A stretch of DNA of 40,618 bases. It comes from Eubacterium sp. (GTDB lineage Bacteria > Bacillota > Clostridia > Lachnospirales > Lachnospiraceae). Of the stretch, positions 1-7,231 are shown piece after piece. Within the stretch, counting starts at the first letter, position 1, and every line of letters begins with the position of its first letter. The stretch spans positions 1 to 40,618 of the forward strand of contig JAFYHN010000041.1 in assembly GCA_017539165.1 (NCBI GenBank), written 5' to 3'. Position numbers and translations under genes: made by a program. The notes beneath the pieces were generated by a model. It made no database searches. It saw only the letters and a program-made list of their open reading frames with translations, and was not told the origin of the DNA.

Positions 1-589
1 CTTCTGCTCTTGCATCATCTTCATCCATAGTCTTAACCTGAGAGAAATCTGTAACCTTGGCAACTTCTGCCATGATTCCTGTATCATGTGGTGGTGTAAC
101 CTGAGCACCATCCTCCCAGTAAACCTTATATCCATTATATTCACGAGGATTATGACTAGCTGTTACTACGATACCTGCGATACATCCAAACTCTCTAACT
201 GCATATGAAAGCTCAGGTGTTGGGCGAAGTGATTCAAAAAGATAAGTCTTAATTCCATTTGCGTTAAGGCATCTAGCTGCCTCGCGTGCAAATTCAGGTG
301 ACATGATACGTGAATCATGTGCTATAGCTACTCCCTTCTCCTGACCATTATGTGCAACGATATAATTTGCAAGTCCCTGTGTAGCCTGACGGACTGTATA
401 TATATTCATACGGTTAGTTCCTGCTCCACGAACTCCACGGAGTCCACCAGTACCGAATTCAAGACTTCTGTAAAATCTATCTTCTATCTCCTTGTCGTCT
501 CCCTTGATAGACGCAAGTTCTGCTCTTGTTTCCTCATCAAAATACGGATCTTCGCACCATTTCTTATAGTTAGTCATATAATCACTCAT
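1..589 (-). CDS. Phosphoglucomutase/phosphomannomutase, N-terminal part (runs off left edge)
   Basis: An open frame of about 196 codons starts at the ATG at 589 and leaves the window without a stop. It contains the alpha-D-phosphohexomutase active-site loop TASHNP inside GIVVTASHNPREYNGY; its serine carries the catalytic phosphate. An early EFGTGGLRG segment is typical of the bacterial phosphoglucomutase (PgcA-like) branch, which interconverts glucose-6-phosphate and glucose-1-phosphate. Glucose-1-phosphate is the substrate of the RfbF homologue elsewhere in this window, but a direct link is only inference. AGGAGG lies 11 nt before the ATG; a second in-frame ATG at 577 is farther from it. The gene is divergent from murG. 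Glucose versus mannose specificity cannot be told from this part. Confidence 0.9.
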   Translation of the reverse strand, partial: MSDYMTNYKKWCEDPYFDEETRAELASIKGDDKEIEDRFYRSLEFGTGGLRGVRGAGTNRMNIYTVRQATQGLANYIVAHNGQEKGVAIAHDSRIMSPEFAREAARCLNANGIKTYLFESLRPTPELSYAVREFGCIAGIVVTASHNPREYNGYKVYWEDGAQVTPPHDTGIMAEVAKVTDFSQVKTMDEDDARAE

Positions 590-651
590 TTAGCTTTAGT
601 CCTCCTATTAATAGATAATCAAGATATCCAAACTGAATCCCAATTTGGTAT

Positions 652-662
652 ATATTATACCA
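652..662 (-). promoter_or_regulatory. Extended -10 promoter for the phosphohexomutase gene
   Basis: On the minus strand TGG precedes a perfect TATAAT (plus positions 654-659), an extended -10 element about 65 nt upstream of the start codon. No good -35 is visible at 17-18 bp. It sits in the divergent region between this gene and murG. Confidence 0.5.
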
Positions 663-725
663 CTTTTTATACTTACATGGCTATATAAAAAAACATCATT
701 CCATATCAGAGAACTGTAACAAAAC

Positions 726-755
726 TTGTTATATACTCCCAAAATATGGTATAGT
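726..755 (+). promoter_or_regulatory. Predicted sigma-A promoter of murG
   Basis: TTGTTA (726-731) and TATAGT (750-755) are separated by 18 bp, with a TGG next to the -10 box. Transcription would start about 45 nt before the murG ATG. A 6-bp inverted repeat (GAGTGT at 777-782, ACACTC at 788-793) lies just before the Shine-Dalgarno sequence and could form a small leader hairpin. Confidence 0.55.
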
Positions 756-806
756 GTAGTGCGCAACGATTAAAATGAGTGTCTATTACACTCTTGGGAG
801 GAAAAA

Positions 807-1874
807 ATGAAGAAACTAGTAATGACCGGAGGTGGTACCGCCGGACATGTCACACCTAACATCGCACTTATCCCCAAACTTAAAGAAATGGGATATGATA
901 TAAGTTATATCGGAACTTATGATGGAATCGAGAAAAAGCTGATTGAAGAGATTGGAATTCCGTACTACGGAATCTCTTCAGGTAAGCTGAGACGTTACTT
1001 TGATCTCGAAAACTTCACTGATCCTTTTAAGGTTTTAAAGGGACTCTTCCAGGCAAAAAAACTTATGAGAAAGCTTAAGCCTGATGTAGTATTTTCAAAG
1101 GGTGGGTTCGTTACTGTACCTGTTGTACTTGCCGCTGCCGACCATAAGATTCCTGTGTTCATTCATGAGTCTGATATGACTCCGGGACTTGCAAACAAGA
1201 TAGCACTTCCTAGAGCAAGCCGCATCTGCTGTAACTTTCCTGAAACACAGGCTATGTTCAGCGACAGAGCTACAGTCACTGGTACTCCGATACGAGCAGA
1301 ACTCTTTAGCGGAAATGCCGATGCAGCATTTACTTATTGCAAGTTTGCAGAGAAGAAACCTACCATCCTGGTAATAGGTGGAAGTACCGGTGCCAAAAAG
1401 ATAAATGAAACAGTATGGGATATACTTGATGACCTCCTTAAGTCATATAACATAATCCATATCTGCGGAAAAGGAAATACAAAACCTGAGCTTGATGGTA
1501 AGTCCGGATACGCTCAGTTTGAATATGTAAAAAAAGAACTGGCTGATATGTTTGCACTCGCAGACCTTGCCATATCTCGTGCAGGTGCAAATGCCATCTG
1601 CGAGCTTCTGGCTCTCAAAAAGCCAAACATTCTGATTCCTCTTTCCAAGGCAGCAAGCCGTGGAGACCAGATACTTAATGCGAAGTCATTTAAGAAGAGT
1701 GGATACAGTGTTGTTATCGAAGAGGAAGAACTGACAGGAGAAAAACTCCTCAAATCAGTCGATTCGGTAATAGCTGATAAAGAAAAGTACATCAATACGA
1801 TGAACGGATCTGACGGAAGCGACTCCATCAAGATGATAACTGATATGATTGATGAGCTGGCAAATAAGAAATAA
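807..1874 (+). CDS. murG: MurG: UDP-GlcNAc transferase making lipid II
   Basis: The 355-residue product has the size and motifs of MurG, the peripheral membrane GT28 enzyme that adds GlcNAc to undecaprenyl-pyrophosphoryl-MurNAc-pentapeptide on the inner face of the membrane. Visible features are the N-terminal glycine-rich loop [11 protein letters not shown] (canonical GGTGGH), the [12 protein letters not shown] segment of the N-terminal domain, [10 protein letters not shown] at the start of the C-terminal domain, and the donor-binding stretch [17 protein letters not shown]. The start is set by GGGAGG 6 nt before the ATG. This is one of few plus-strand genes here and appears monocistronic, bounded by its own promoter and a bidirectional terminator. 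It lies apart from any dcw cluster. The non-standard glycine loop is common in clostridial MurG proteins. Confidence 0.93.
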   Translation: MKKLVMTGGGTAGHVTPNIALIPKLKEMGYDISYIGTYDGIEKKLIEEIGIPYYGISSGKLRRYFDLENFTDPFKVLKGLFQAKKLMRKLKPDVVFSKGGFVTVPVVLAAADHKIPVFIHESDMTPGLANKIALPRASRICCNFPETQAMFSDRATVTGTPIRAELFSGNADAAFTYCKFAEKKPTILVIGGSTGAKKINETVWDILDDLLKSYNIIHICGKGNTKPELDGKSGYAQFEYVKKELADMFALADLAISRAGANAICELLALKKPNILIPLSKAASRGDQILNAKSFKKSGYSVVIEEEELTGEKLLKSVDSVIADKEKYINTMNGSDGSDSIKMITDMIDELANKK

Positions 1875-1909
1875 AATCGTAATATATAAAACGTAACAAA
1901 ATAAAACAA

Positions 1910-1943
1910 GCCCCGAAGTTATATTACTTCGGGGCATTTCTTT
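1910..1943. terminator. Bidirectional intrinsic terminator between murG and the convergent gene
   Basis: A perfect 10-bp stem, GCCCCGAAGT (1910-1919) with ACTTCGGGGC (1926-1935), has a 6-nt loop. It is followed by a T-rich run on the plus strand and, on the minus strand, by a T-rich run below 1910. It can end both murG and the minus-strand gene ending at 1974. Confidence 0.9.
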
Positions 1944-1973
1944 TACCTTTATGACATCTCCTAATCGCAGAAC

Positions 1974-2531
1974 TTATTTAGCAGCTGATGCAAGTGCGTT
2001 AAGTCCCTTCTGGAAATATGTATTATCTTTATTACCAGGCTTGTAACTGTCCTCATCTACAATGAGTTCTGATGCAGTACACTTCTCACCCTTAACAGCC
2101 TCCTTAGAATCAACAGTTATTGTGCTTCCATCTTTCTTAACATGGAAAACAAGGCGAATGTGAGCATTTGTTCTTGTGATCATACTGTCATCGTTATCAT
2201 CCGACTCAAACGTCATTGTATACTTATAACCATCACAGTATACATCATAAGTTCCATTTCCAGCATCATCCACAGATATCTTCTTGTATGTCCATGCTGC
2301 ATCCTGTGTAGCCTTTGTCATGGCTGCATCGTATGTTATACCTTTGTTCTTAGGAATTGTAGTAGCCTTAATAGTACCAATAAGTGCATTGTAGTTAGTA
2401 CCGTCCATGCTCTCCTGAAGCTTTGCTGTAAGTGGGTTCTTATACTGTCCTGGAAGGATGTAGTATATTCCCACAGCAAGTCCGCAGATAATCACAATAC
2501 CCAGAATAATTCTTCCAATCTTGTTTATCAT
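1974..2531 (-). CDS. Hypothetical membrane-anchored extracytoplasmic protein
   Basis: I do not recognise a family for this 185-residue protein. It begins with a short basic stretch and one hydrophobic segment (about residues 7-27), with no obvious signal-peptidase or lipobox site, so an N-terminally anchored protein facing outward is the simplest reading. The rest is soluble and rich in D, K and T, with segments such as DAGNGTYDVYCDGYKYTM that suggest beta strands. AAGGAGAG precedes the ATG at good spacing. It starts 20 bp after the HD-domain gene and is probably cotranscribed with it; the shared terminator at 1910-1935 ends the unit. A single cysteine pair (in DVYCDGY and GEKCTAS) might form a disulfide outside the cell, which is inference. 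Confidence 0.75.
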   Translation of the reverse strand: MINKIGRIILGIVIICGLAVGIYYILPGQYKNPLTAKLQESMDGTNYNALIGTIKATTIPKNKGITYDAAMTKATQDAAWTYKKISVDDAGNGTYDVYCDGYKYTMTFESDDNDDSMITRTNAHIRLVFHVKKDGSTITVDSKEAVKGEKCTASELIVDEDSYKPGNKDNTYFQKGLNALASAAK

Positions 2532-2551
2532 TGTCTCTCTCCTTGAATTTT

Positions 2552-3142
2552 TTAAAACAGCTCCCTCTCAAGCTGATATATATAATTCTCAATGAACTGC
2601 AGACGTTTGCCGAACTCAGTTCTTCCTGTTTCTGTTTTACACAGGCTCATCTTCGGCTTATATGTTCTGTAGAATTCCTTAATCTTGTAATAAGCACGTT
2701 TGTAGCTGGAATCACTGTCAGCTGCAACTGCCATAGAGCTACCAAGAATAGCAACCGCTCCCACTTCATCAAGTAGATCGGCATCCATAACAATACGGCA
2801 TTCCAAGGACAGATCTTTCTCGGTGTCCTTATCATCATGCATCATGATGATCTCTCCAACCTGAACGATCATCTCCGGTGAAACACCTATACTATCGAGA
2901 TATTCAACCGCTACCTCAGCACTGGTTTCTGCACACGGGCCATCTTCCGACCATCCAATATCATGAAGCAGTGCTGCAAGGACTATCACATCCAAATCCC
3001 CACCAAGCTTCGCCTGAAGACGGATAGCCCATCTGTAAACTCGCATGGTGTGTTCGTATCTACTCTTAAATGGATAAGAATCCGGTTTGTCATTTTCAGA
3101 AGTTTCTTTTTTCACGAATTCAATTACTTCTGAGTAATCCAT
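2552..3142 (-). CDS. HD-domain phosphohydrolase family protein
   Basis: The 196-residue protein shows the HD-superfamily metal-binding pattern: a first histidine in RYEHTMRVYRWA, the HD pair in LAALLHDIGWSED, a later histidine/aspartate in EIIMMHDDKDTEKD, and the final aspartate in RIVMDADLLDEVG. Such domains hydrolyse phosphate esters, often of nucleotides, with divalent metals. The substrate here cannot be predicted; it lacks the extra RelA/SpoT, cNMP or GYP signatures. There is no signal peptide, so it is probably cytoplasmic. It starts at an ATG at 3142, about 120 bp downstream of the SRP RNA gene, and is followed after 20 bp by the anchored protein gene. A possible extended -10 (TGG-TATAGT) lies on the minus strand near 3215. 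Confidence 0.85.
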   Translation of the reverse strand: MDYSEVIEFVKKETSENDKPDSYPFKSRYEHTMRVYRWAIRLQAKLGGDLDVIVLAALLHDIGWSEDGPCAETSAEVAVEYLDSIGVSPEMIVQVGEIIMMHDDKDTEKDLSLECRIVMDADLLDEVGAVAILGSSMAVAADSDSSYKRAYYKIKEFYRTYKPKMSLCKTETGRTEFGKRLQFIENYIYQLERELF

Positions 3143-3262
3143 CCTTTTCTAACCCCTACATTCATATTAATCGCAGTCTGATAACCAACAATCAAACCAA
3201 ACTAAAAACCTATTGTTAACTATACCACTATCCGACGAATAATGCTACATTTTATTTTAAAA

Positions 3263-3527
3263 TCCGCGCGACTGGCTTTGCAAAGTCTGACGAACGTTAC
3301 CAGGGCAGTTAACTCAATCCAGGCTACCTCACGGCGCACAGAGAGGTTCTACTTAGTGCTGCTTTGTTCCCAACCTGACACGGTTCATAGATTCCTGTCG
3401 CGTAAGACCTAAACTTTCAACATCACTTACCAAGGGCGGCTTCGCCAAAGGCAATTCGAGGCCAATCATCACCCCTGCTATAGCGGATTGCAGGTACAGG
3501 GCACCGCTATCTCCCCGGCTGCGCGGA
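3263..3527 (-). ncRNA. ffs: Signal recognition particle RNA, large (Bacillus-type) form
   Basis: The minus strand carries the conserved SRP RNA core GTCAGG-TTGGGAACAA-AGCAGC (S-domain GGAA tetraloop and symmetric/asymmetric loops) around 3360-3381. It also has the Alu-domain sequences of the long Firmicutes type: GCCGGGGAGATAGCGGTGCC and CTGTACCTGCAATCCGCTAT near the 5' end, and CCTGGATTGAGTTAACTGCC near the 3' end. The ends pair as TCCGCGC (3521-3527) with GCGCGGA (3263-3269), giving about 265 nt, close to the B. subtilis scRNA. The RNA scaffolds Ffh and, through the Alu domain, probably arrests elongation during membrane targeting. The exact ends are predicted from pairing. It has its own promoter just upstream. 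Confidence 0.95.
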
Positions 3528-3552
3528 AATTTTAAACTTTTTTAACTACACA

Positions 3553-3581
3553 AGTATACATAAGTTGTCAAAAACAGTCAA
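3553..3581 (-). promoter_or_regulatory. Strong predicted promoter of the SRP RNA gene
   Basis: On the minus strand TTGACT (plus 3576-3581) and TATACT (plus 3553-3558) are separated by exactly 17 bp. The -10 box lies 25 nt before the paired 5' end of the RNA, so either a short leader is removed or the 5' end is slightly longer than drawn. A second overlapping TTGACA lies inside the spacer. Confidence 0.8.
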
Positions 3582-3637
3582 GAAGAAAACAGAAAAAAGA
3601 AAAAAAAGAAAAACTTAAAGAAAACAGCGGGCAGAAG

Positions 3638-3671
3638 AAAAACCGGAGAGGATCGGTCTCTTCCGGTTTTT
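3638..3671. terminator. Intrinsic terminator downstream of the transglutaminase gene
   Basis: AAAAACCGGA (3638-3647) and TCCGGTTTTT (3662-3671) form a 10-bp stem with GAGAGG/CTCT-like pairing inside, followed by T runs on both strands. It lies 80 bp after the stop of the minus-strand gene at 3751 and before the SRP RNA promoter, insulating the two units. Confidence 0.85.
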
Positions 3672-3750
3672 CGTGATATTTTCACCCTATGAACCAATTC
3701 AGACATAGCTCTCTGAATCGTCATAACAACGGTGGATTGTTACCAAATAT

Positions 3751-5499
3751 TTATTTGTATTTAGCCTTCTTGCTTATACCTCCCCGCTTAAGAAGCTTCG
3801 CATACTTGGTCTTCACACTCTTTGGAGTTACCACCACCATAGAAAAGCTTGTCTTCTTAAACGAATTACTTCCAACTTTTTTCAACGAAGACCCTTTGAA
3901 TGTTATCTTCTTAAGTTTTTTACATCCGCTAAAGCAGTTAGCCCCAATAGACTTAACATTCTTTCCAATCACAACGGATGTCAGTTTCTTTTGGTTTTTA
4001 AAGACATTTGGCCCTATAGCCGTTACTAGGTAGATATCTCCGTCTTTCCTGACTGATGCAGGTACACTCACTGATTTGAGATTCTTACCGGCAGCAACAA
4101 GGGTAACAGTCTTTATGCTGCCTGCCTTAGTAACCTTATACGTGTTTTTGCCTACTTTAAATTTTGTTCCTACTTTTACAACTTCTAAGGTATCATTCTT
4201 CGACTCCTTGATATTACATTCTATCTCGATAGTCTCTTGATATAATCCTATACCTACAACTCTTACATATCCTTTATTGGTACCTTGGTAGATCCCATAC
4301 TCTACCTTATAATCAATTCCCAACAAAAGCTTCTTACCACGATATACAACCTCAATCTCAGCAGATGGCTTTCCATTTTCGATGATTACATCTCCGACTG
4401 TAACCTTCGTGTTATTTTTCACCAGTGCAATCTTGGCTATATTTTTATAATAAGAATAATCTGCAAGTTTTGGAAGTGCTACACTTGGAAGCGTTTCACC
4501 ATCAGGAGTATCCAGATAAATATCTGTATGATGATAAAAATCTTTTTTCCCATTCAGGAAATATGTATCCTCTACTGGATTTGCACTATCCCAAGTTGCA
4601 TCCACATAATAATAAAGATTACCTATTCTTACAGCATTCCATGCATGGAGGTCATTATCCGATCCCTGTTCTATATTTGACTTCCCCATGACTATTCTAG
4701 AATCAAGGCCGGAATATGTAGCCATATAATAAAATAGTGTCGCATACCCTTGGCAAACTGACGTTTTATTGATCAGTGCAGCATACGCACTCTGCTTAAG
4801 AATATATTTATCATTATGCAGATTAGTGTAATCGTAGGAAACATGATTAGTTATATAATCATATATCTTTACTACTTTTTCATATTCGGTATCATTAGCT
4901 AGATTTAGACCTTTTATTACTTCTGCAGCTTTATTTTCAAATACCTTCTCCTGTGTCGCATCAGTAAAATATGTCATCCGTAACTCAAAACTAATCTTGG
5001 TTACCTCATATCCATTCTCTGAAGTAGGTATTGCTTCAGCTGAATTTTTTAAAGTAGTCTTATAAATGGAATTGCGTAAATAGTCTCCTTCATTTGGATT
5101 ACCTGTGTTTATATATAATCCACGCTCTATATTCGTCCATATCTTACTACTTTCAGATTCCACAAAATCATTTATAAGATTCTGGATTTCAGAAACATCA
5201 GAACATATAAAAACTTTAGCATCACTCAACACATAATCAAATGTGATAGTTTTATTTTTTGCCTTCAGCTGTTCCCTGACATAGGAAACGACATCATTCT
5301 CTGAGGTAAACTCAAGAGCTGAACCCTCCGTTCCCTCCTGCGCCCGGGAACTCAAAACTGAAGGCAATTTTTTGCAAACACGATCCTTGCGAAGCCCTTC
5401 GGCTTGCACGGCATACCCATTTCCAAGGAAAAACATCATAACAAGGAGCATCAAGCAGAACCTGATCTTTATACCTTTGTATGCTGTCCACTTATCCAT
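3751..5499 (-). CDS. Secreted transglutaminase-like protein with BspA-type leucine-rich repeats
   Basis: I place the start at the ATG at 5499 (582 residues). GGGAGG lies 5 nt before it and it opens directly into a signal peptide (basic start, hydrophobic KIRFCLMLLVMMFFLGNG, likely cut near AVQA). The longer frame starts with GTG at 5538 without a ribosome site. The middle has the transglutaminase/protease triad: Cys about 249 in SVCQGYA, His about 285 in LHAWNAV, Asp about 300 in YYVDATWD. The C-terminus (about 470-575) carries LRR_5/BspA-like repeats such as AIGPNVFKNQKKLTSVVIG and ends in a basic tail. Clostridial proteins of this kind act outside the cell, probably cleaving or crosslinking peptides. 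No LPxTG or other wall anchor is seen. A c-di-GMP-I riboswitch precedes it. Confidence 0.9.
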   Translation of the reverse strand: MDKWTAYKGIKIRFCLMLLVMMFFLGNGYAVQAEGLRKDRVCKKLPSVLSSRAQEGTEGSALEFTSENDVVSYVREQLKAKNKTITFDYVLSDAKVFICSDVSEIQNLINDFVESESSKIWTNIERGLYINTGNPNEGDYLRNSIYKTTLKNSAEAIPTSENGYEVTKISFELRMTYFTDATQEKVFENKAAEVIKGLNLANDTEYEKVVKIYDYITNHVSYDYTNLHNDKYILKQSAYAALINKTSVCQGYATLFYYMATYSGLDSRIVMGKSNIEQGSDNDLHAWNAVRIGNLYYYVDATWDSANPVEDTYFLNGKKDFYHHTDIYLDTPDGETLPSVALPKLADYSYYKNIAKIALVKNNTKVTVGDVIIENGKPSAEIEVVYRGKKLLLGIDYKVEYGIYQGTNKGYVRVVGIGLYQETIEIECNIKESKNDTLEVVKVGTKFKVGKNTYKVTKAGSIKTVTLVAAGKNLKSVSVPASVRKDGDIYLVTAIGPNVFKNQKKLTSVVIGKNVKSIGANCFSGCKKLKKITFKGSSLKKVGSNSFKKTSFSMVVVTPKSVKTKYAKLLKRGGISKKAKYK

Positions 5500-5584
5500 A
5501 GGCGCCTCCCAGATCAAATCCAAGATTCCTCGTGTCACATAAACTAGTGATACTATAGCCTTTATTCTTGAATGACAGTTTATA

Positions 5585-5621
5585 TAAAGAAAATAGCGTC
5601 CACTGTAAAGTTTTCGCTATC
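5585..5621 (-). terminator. Candidate riboswitch expression platform (terminator hairpin)
   Basis: On the minus strand GATAGCG (plus 5615-5621) pairs with CGCTATT (plus 5592-5598) across a 16-nt loop and is followed by TTTTCTTTA. It lies between the c-di-GMP aptamer and the transglutaminase start, about 90 nt before the ATG. The stem is short and the loop long, so termination control is inferred. The 5' arm could alternatively pair with the GCTATA in the aptamer P3 arm. Confidence 0.5.
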
Positions 5622-5648
5622 TCCAATTATTCTACCAAAAGGTAAAAT

Positions 5649-5745
5649 GCAACTGGCTGCCATTCGATAGATGTCCGTCTTCCAAGTCCTACTATCTCTT
5701 CAGGCCCTATAGCTTTGCGTCACATGATTTCCCATGCTTTGCCAA
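5649..5745 (-). promoter_or_regulatory. Cyclic di-GMP-I (GEMM-I) riboswitch aptamer
   Basis: The minus strand reads GGCAAAG, then a GCATG-GGAAAT-CATGT hairpin (P2, GNRA-type loop), then GACGCAAAGCTATAGGGCCT, a long P3 arm, and finally ATGGCAGCCAGTTGC. The order and spacing match the GEMM-I consensus, including the GGCAAA segment, the joining ACGCAAAGC and the receptor-side GGCAGCCAG. In the family, c-di-GMP binds at the three-helix junction. It lies in the leader of the secreted transglutaminase gene, in the correct orientation. The P3 arm is longer than in the Vibrio Vc2 type. The exact 5' limit and P1 pairing were not resolved. Confidence 0.88.
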
Positions 5746-5776
5746 ATATTAAAATGTAGTATTTCCAAGCAATTAC

Positions 5777-5806
5777 ATTATACCATTTATACGCTTTGAC
5801 GGTCAA
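5777..5806 (-). promoter_or_regulatory. Promoter of the riboswitch-transglutaminase transcript
   Basis: On the minus strand TTGACC (plus 5801-5806) is 18 bp from a perfect TATAAT (plus 5777-5782), which also has the TGG of an extended -10. The -35 box lies in an 11-bp palindrome TTGAC-C-GTCAA, a possible protein-binding site. The transcript would begin about 20 nt before the aptamer. The promoter lies about 70 bp after the tadA stop. Between tadA and the aptamer no gene is seen. Confidence 0.75.
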
Positions 5807-5878
5807 TCTCCGCACAAACCTTTTATGTAGATATTTCACAGTTTGATTTGTGCACTTTGTATATAGTAAATGTATTTT

Positions 5879-6358
5879 TCACTCAGATTGCTTCTTTTTC
5901 TTCTCTTTTTCTCTCATTTCTTTGAAAAAATTCGTCAACATCTCGGAGCATTCCTTCTCAAGAACCCCCTTTGTAATCTTGACTCTGTGGTTGAATCCTT
6001 CCATATCCAGAAGGTTGATAACAGAACCCGCACAACCTGCCTTAGGATTCATACATCCCATGATCACTTCAGGCATTCTAGCCTGTACTATAGCTCCGGA
6101 ACACATCTGGCAAGGTTCCAGAGTGACATACATCTTGCAATCCTCAAGGCGCCAGTCTCCCAACAGTTTTGAGGCTTTTTTTATCGCCATAAGTTCAGCA
6201 TGAGCAAGACTCTGCCTATCTTTATTTCTTCTATTATAGCCTCTTGCTATCACTTTGCCTTCTCTTACAATAACACATCCTATGGGAACGTCACCGTTCT
6301 TAAGAGCTTTCCTGGCCTGGGTGATTGCTTGACGCATAAATCTCTCATCTTCTGTCAT
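5879..6358 (-). CDS. tadA: TadA: tRNA-specific adenosine deaminase
   Basis: The 159-residue protein has the cytidine/deoxycytidylate deaminase zinc site: HAE at residues 53-55 (zinc histidine and catalytic glutamate) and PCQMC at 82-86 (two zinc cysteines). The EPCQMCSGAIVQARM context is that of TadA, which converts A34 to inosine in the tRNA-Arg(ACG) anticodon. I use the ATG at 6358, 9 nt after AGAGG; an upstream in-frame TTG at 6367 has no spacing from that site. The C-terminus is a lysine/glutamate-rich tail (EMREKEKKKKQ). It begins 12 bp after the rsmA stop and is the last gene of the long minus-strand run. No clear terminator follows. Confidence 0.93.
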   Translation of the reverse strand: MTEDERFMRQAITQARKALKNGDVPIGCVIVREGKVIARGYNRRNKDRQSLAHAELMAIKKASKLLGDWRLEDCKMYVTLEPCQMCSGAIVQARMPEVIMGCMNPKAGCAGSVINLLDMEGFNHRVKITKGVLEKECSEMLTNFFKEMREKEKKKKQSE

Positions 6359-6370
6359 AAATGCCAACCT

Positions 6371-7222
6371 CTATAATGCATCCGCCAGCTTTGCGAATTC
6401 CTCAAGGGACATAGCTTCCCCTCGGATTCTCTCATCTAGTCCGATGCTTCTGATAGCTGTTTCTACTTCTTCTCTCGAATAGCTTAGTCCCTCAAAATTC
6501 TTTACGGCATTCGCCAGAGTTTTTCTTCTCTGATTAAACGCAGCACGAATCAAAGAGAACATCAGTTTTTCGTCCCTGACTTGAACAGGTGGAGTCTCCA
6601 GTCTCTTTAATCTGATAACTGCAGAACCAACATTAGGGCGTGGCATAAAGCAGTTTGGCGGGACATTTGCCGCGATATACGGCTCCGCATAAAACTGAAC
6701 CGCAAGCGATAAAGCGCCATAATCTTTTGATCCAGGCGATGCCATCATCCTCTCCGCAACTTCCTTCTGGATCATGACTGTGATCGAATCTGCAGGAACT
6801 CTGGATTCCAGCAGGCTCATGATGATCGGTGTTGTAATATAGTAAGGAAGATTTGCAACTATTTTAAAATGCCTTCCCTCGAATATGCTTGCAATATCCT
6901 GCTTCAGAATGTCGCCATGTATCACACGAACATTATCGTATTCTGCAAGAGTTTTTTCGAGAATCGGTATAAGCTTGTCGTCTATCTCAACCGCAGTTAC
7001 AGCCTTGGCCGCCTCCGCCAGGTACTGAGTAAGCGTCCCAATTCCCGGACCTATCTCGAGTACTTCTGTCTCAGAATCTATCTCTGCTGCACTCACTATC
7101 TTATCCAGAACATGCGAATCAATAAGAAAGTTCTGTCCATAGCTCTTTCTGAATGTGAAGTTATTCTCCTGAATAACCCTGATAGTTTCCTTCGGGTTAC
7201 TCAGCATTTTCTCTTTATCCAT
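6371..7222 (-). CDS. rsmA: RsmA/KsgA: 16S rRNA dimethyladenosine transferase
   Basis: The 283-residue protein is full length for RsmA, which dimethylates two adjacent adenosines near the 3' end of 16S rRNA (A1518 and A1519 in E. coli) with SAM during 30S maturation. Seen are the N-terminal KSYGQNFLID signature, SAM motif I VLEIGPGIGTLTQYL, the acidic motif VTAVEIDDKLI and the catalytic NLPYYITTPI (NLPY, motif IV). RAAFNQRRKTLANAVK is typical of the C-terminal domain. The ATG at 7222 has an AGGA site. It follows the SDR gene by only 9 bp and precedes tadA by 12 bp, so these two housekeeping genes may be read from polysaccharide-operon transcripts. Confidence 0.96.
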   Translation of the reverse strand: MDKEKMLSNPKETIRVIQENNFTFRKSYGQNFLIDSHVLDKIVSAAEIDSETEVLEIGPGIGTLTQYLAEAAKAVTAVEIDDKLIPILEKTLAEYDNVRVIHGDILKQDIASIFEGRHFKIVANLPYYITTPIIMSLLESRVPADSITVMIQKEVAERMMASPGSKDYGALSLAVQFYAEPYIAANVPPNCFMPRPNVGSAVIRLKRLETPPVQVRDEKLMFSLIRAAFNQRRKTLANAVKNFEGLSYSREEVETAIRSIGLDERIRGEAMSLEEFAKLADAL

Positions 7223-7231
7223 ATAAAAATC

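Noticed and set aside
317-688. Plus-strand open frame of 123 codons opposite the phosphohexomutase gene
   Set aside because: It lies antisense to a gene with clear catalytic motifs, has a low-complexity composition and no ribosome site.
3143-3262. Possible separate terminator after the SRP RNA
   Set aside because: Only the T-rich sequence after the terminal pairing is seen; the RNA's own end stem may serve, so no extra feature was called.
5499-5538. Longer start of the transglutaminase protein at the GTG at 5538
   Set aside because: No ribosome site, and it would place 13 polar or mixed residues before an otherwise standard signal peptide that begins at an ATG with GGGAGG.
5820-5860. Possible tadA terminator (GCACAAATC with GGTTTGTGC)
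   Set aside because: The loop is about 24 nt, the stem is weak and no T run follows, so it was not called a terminator.
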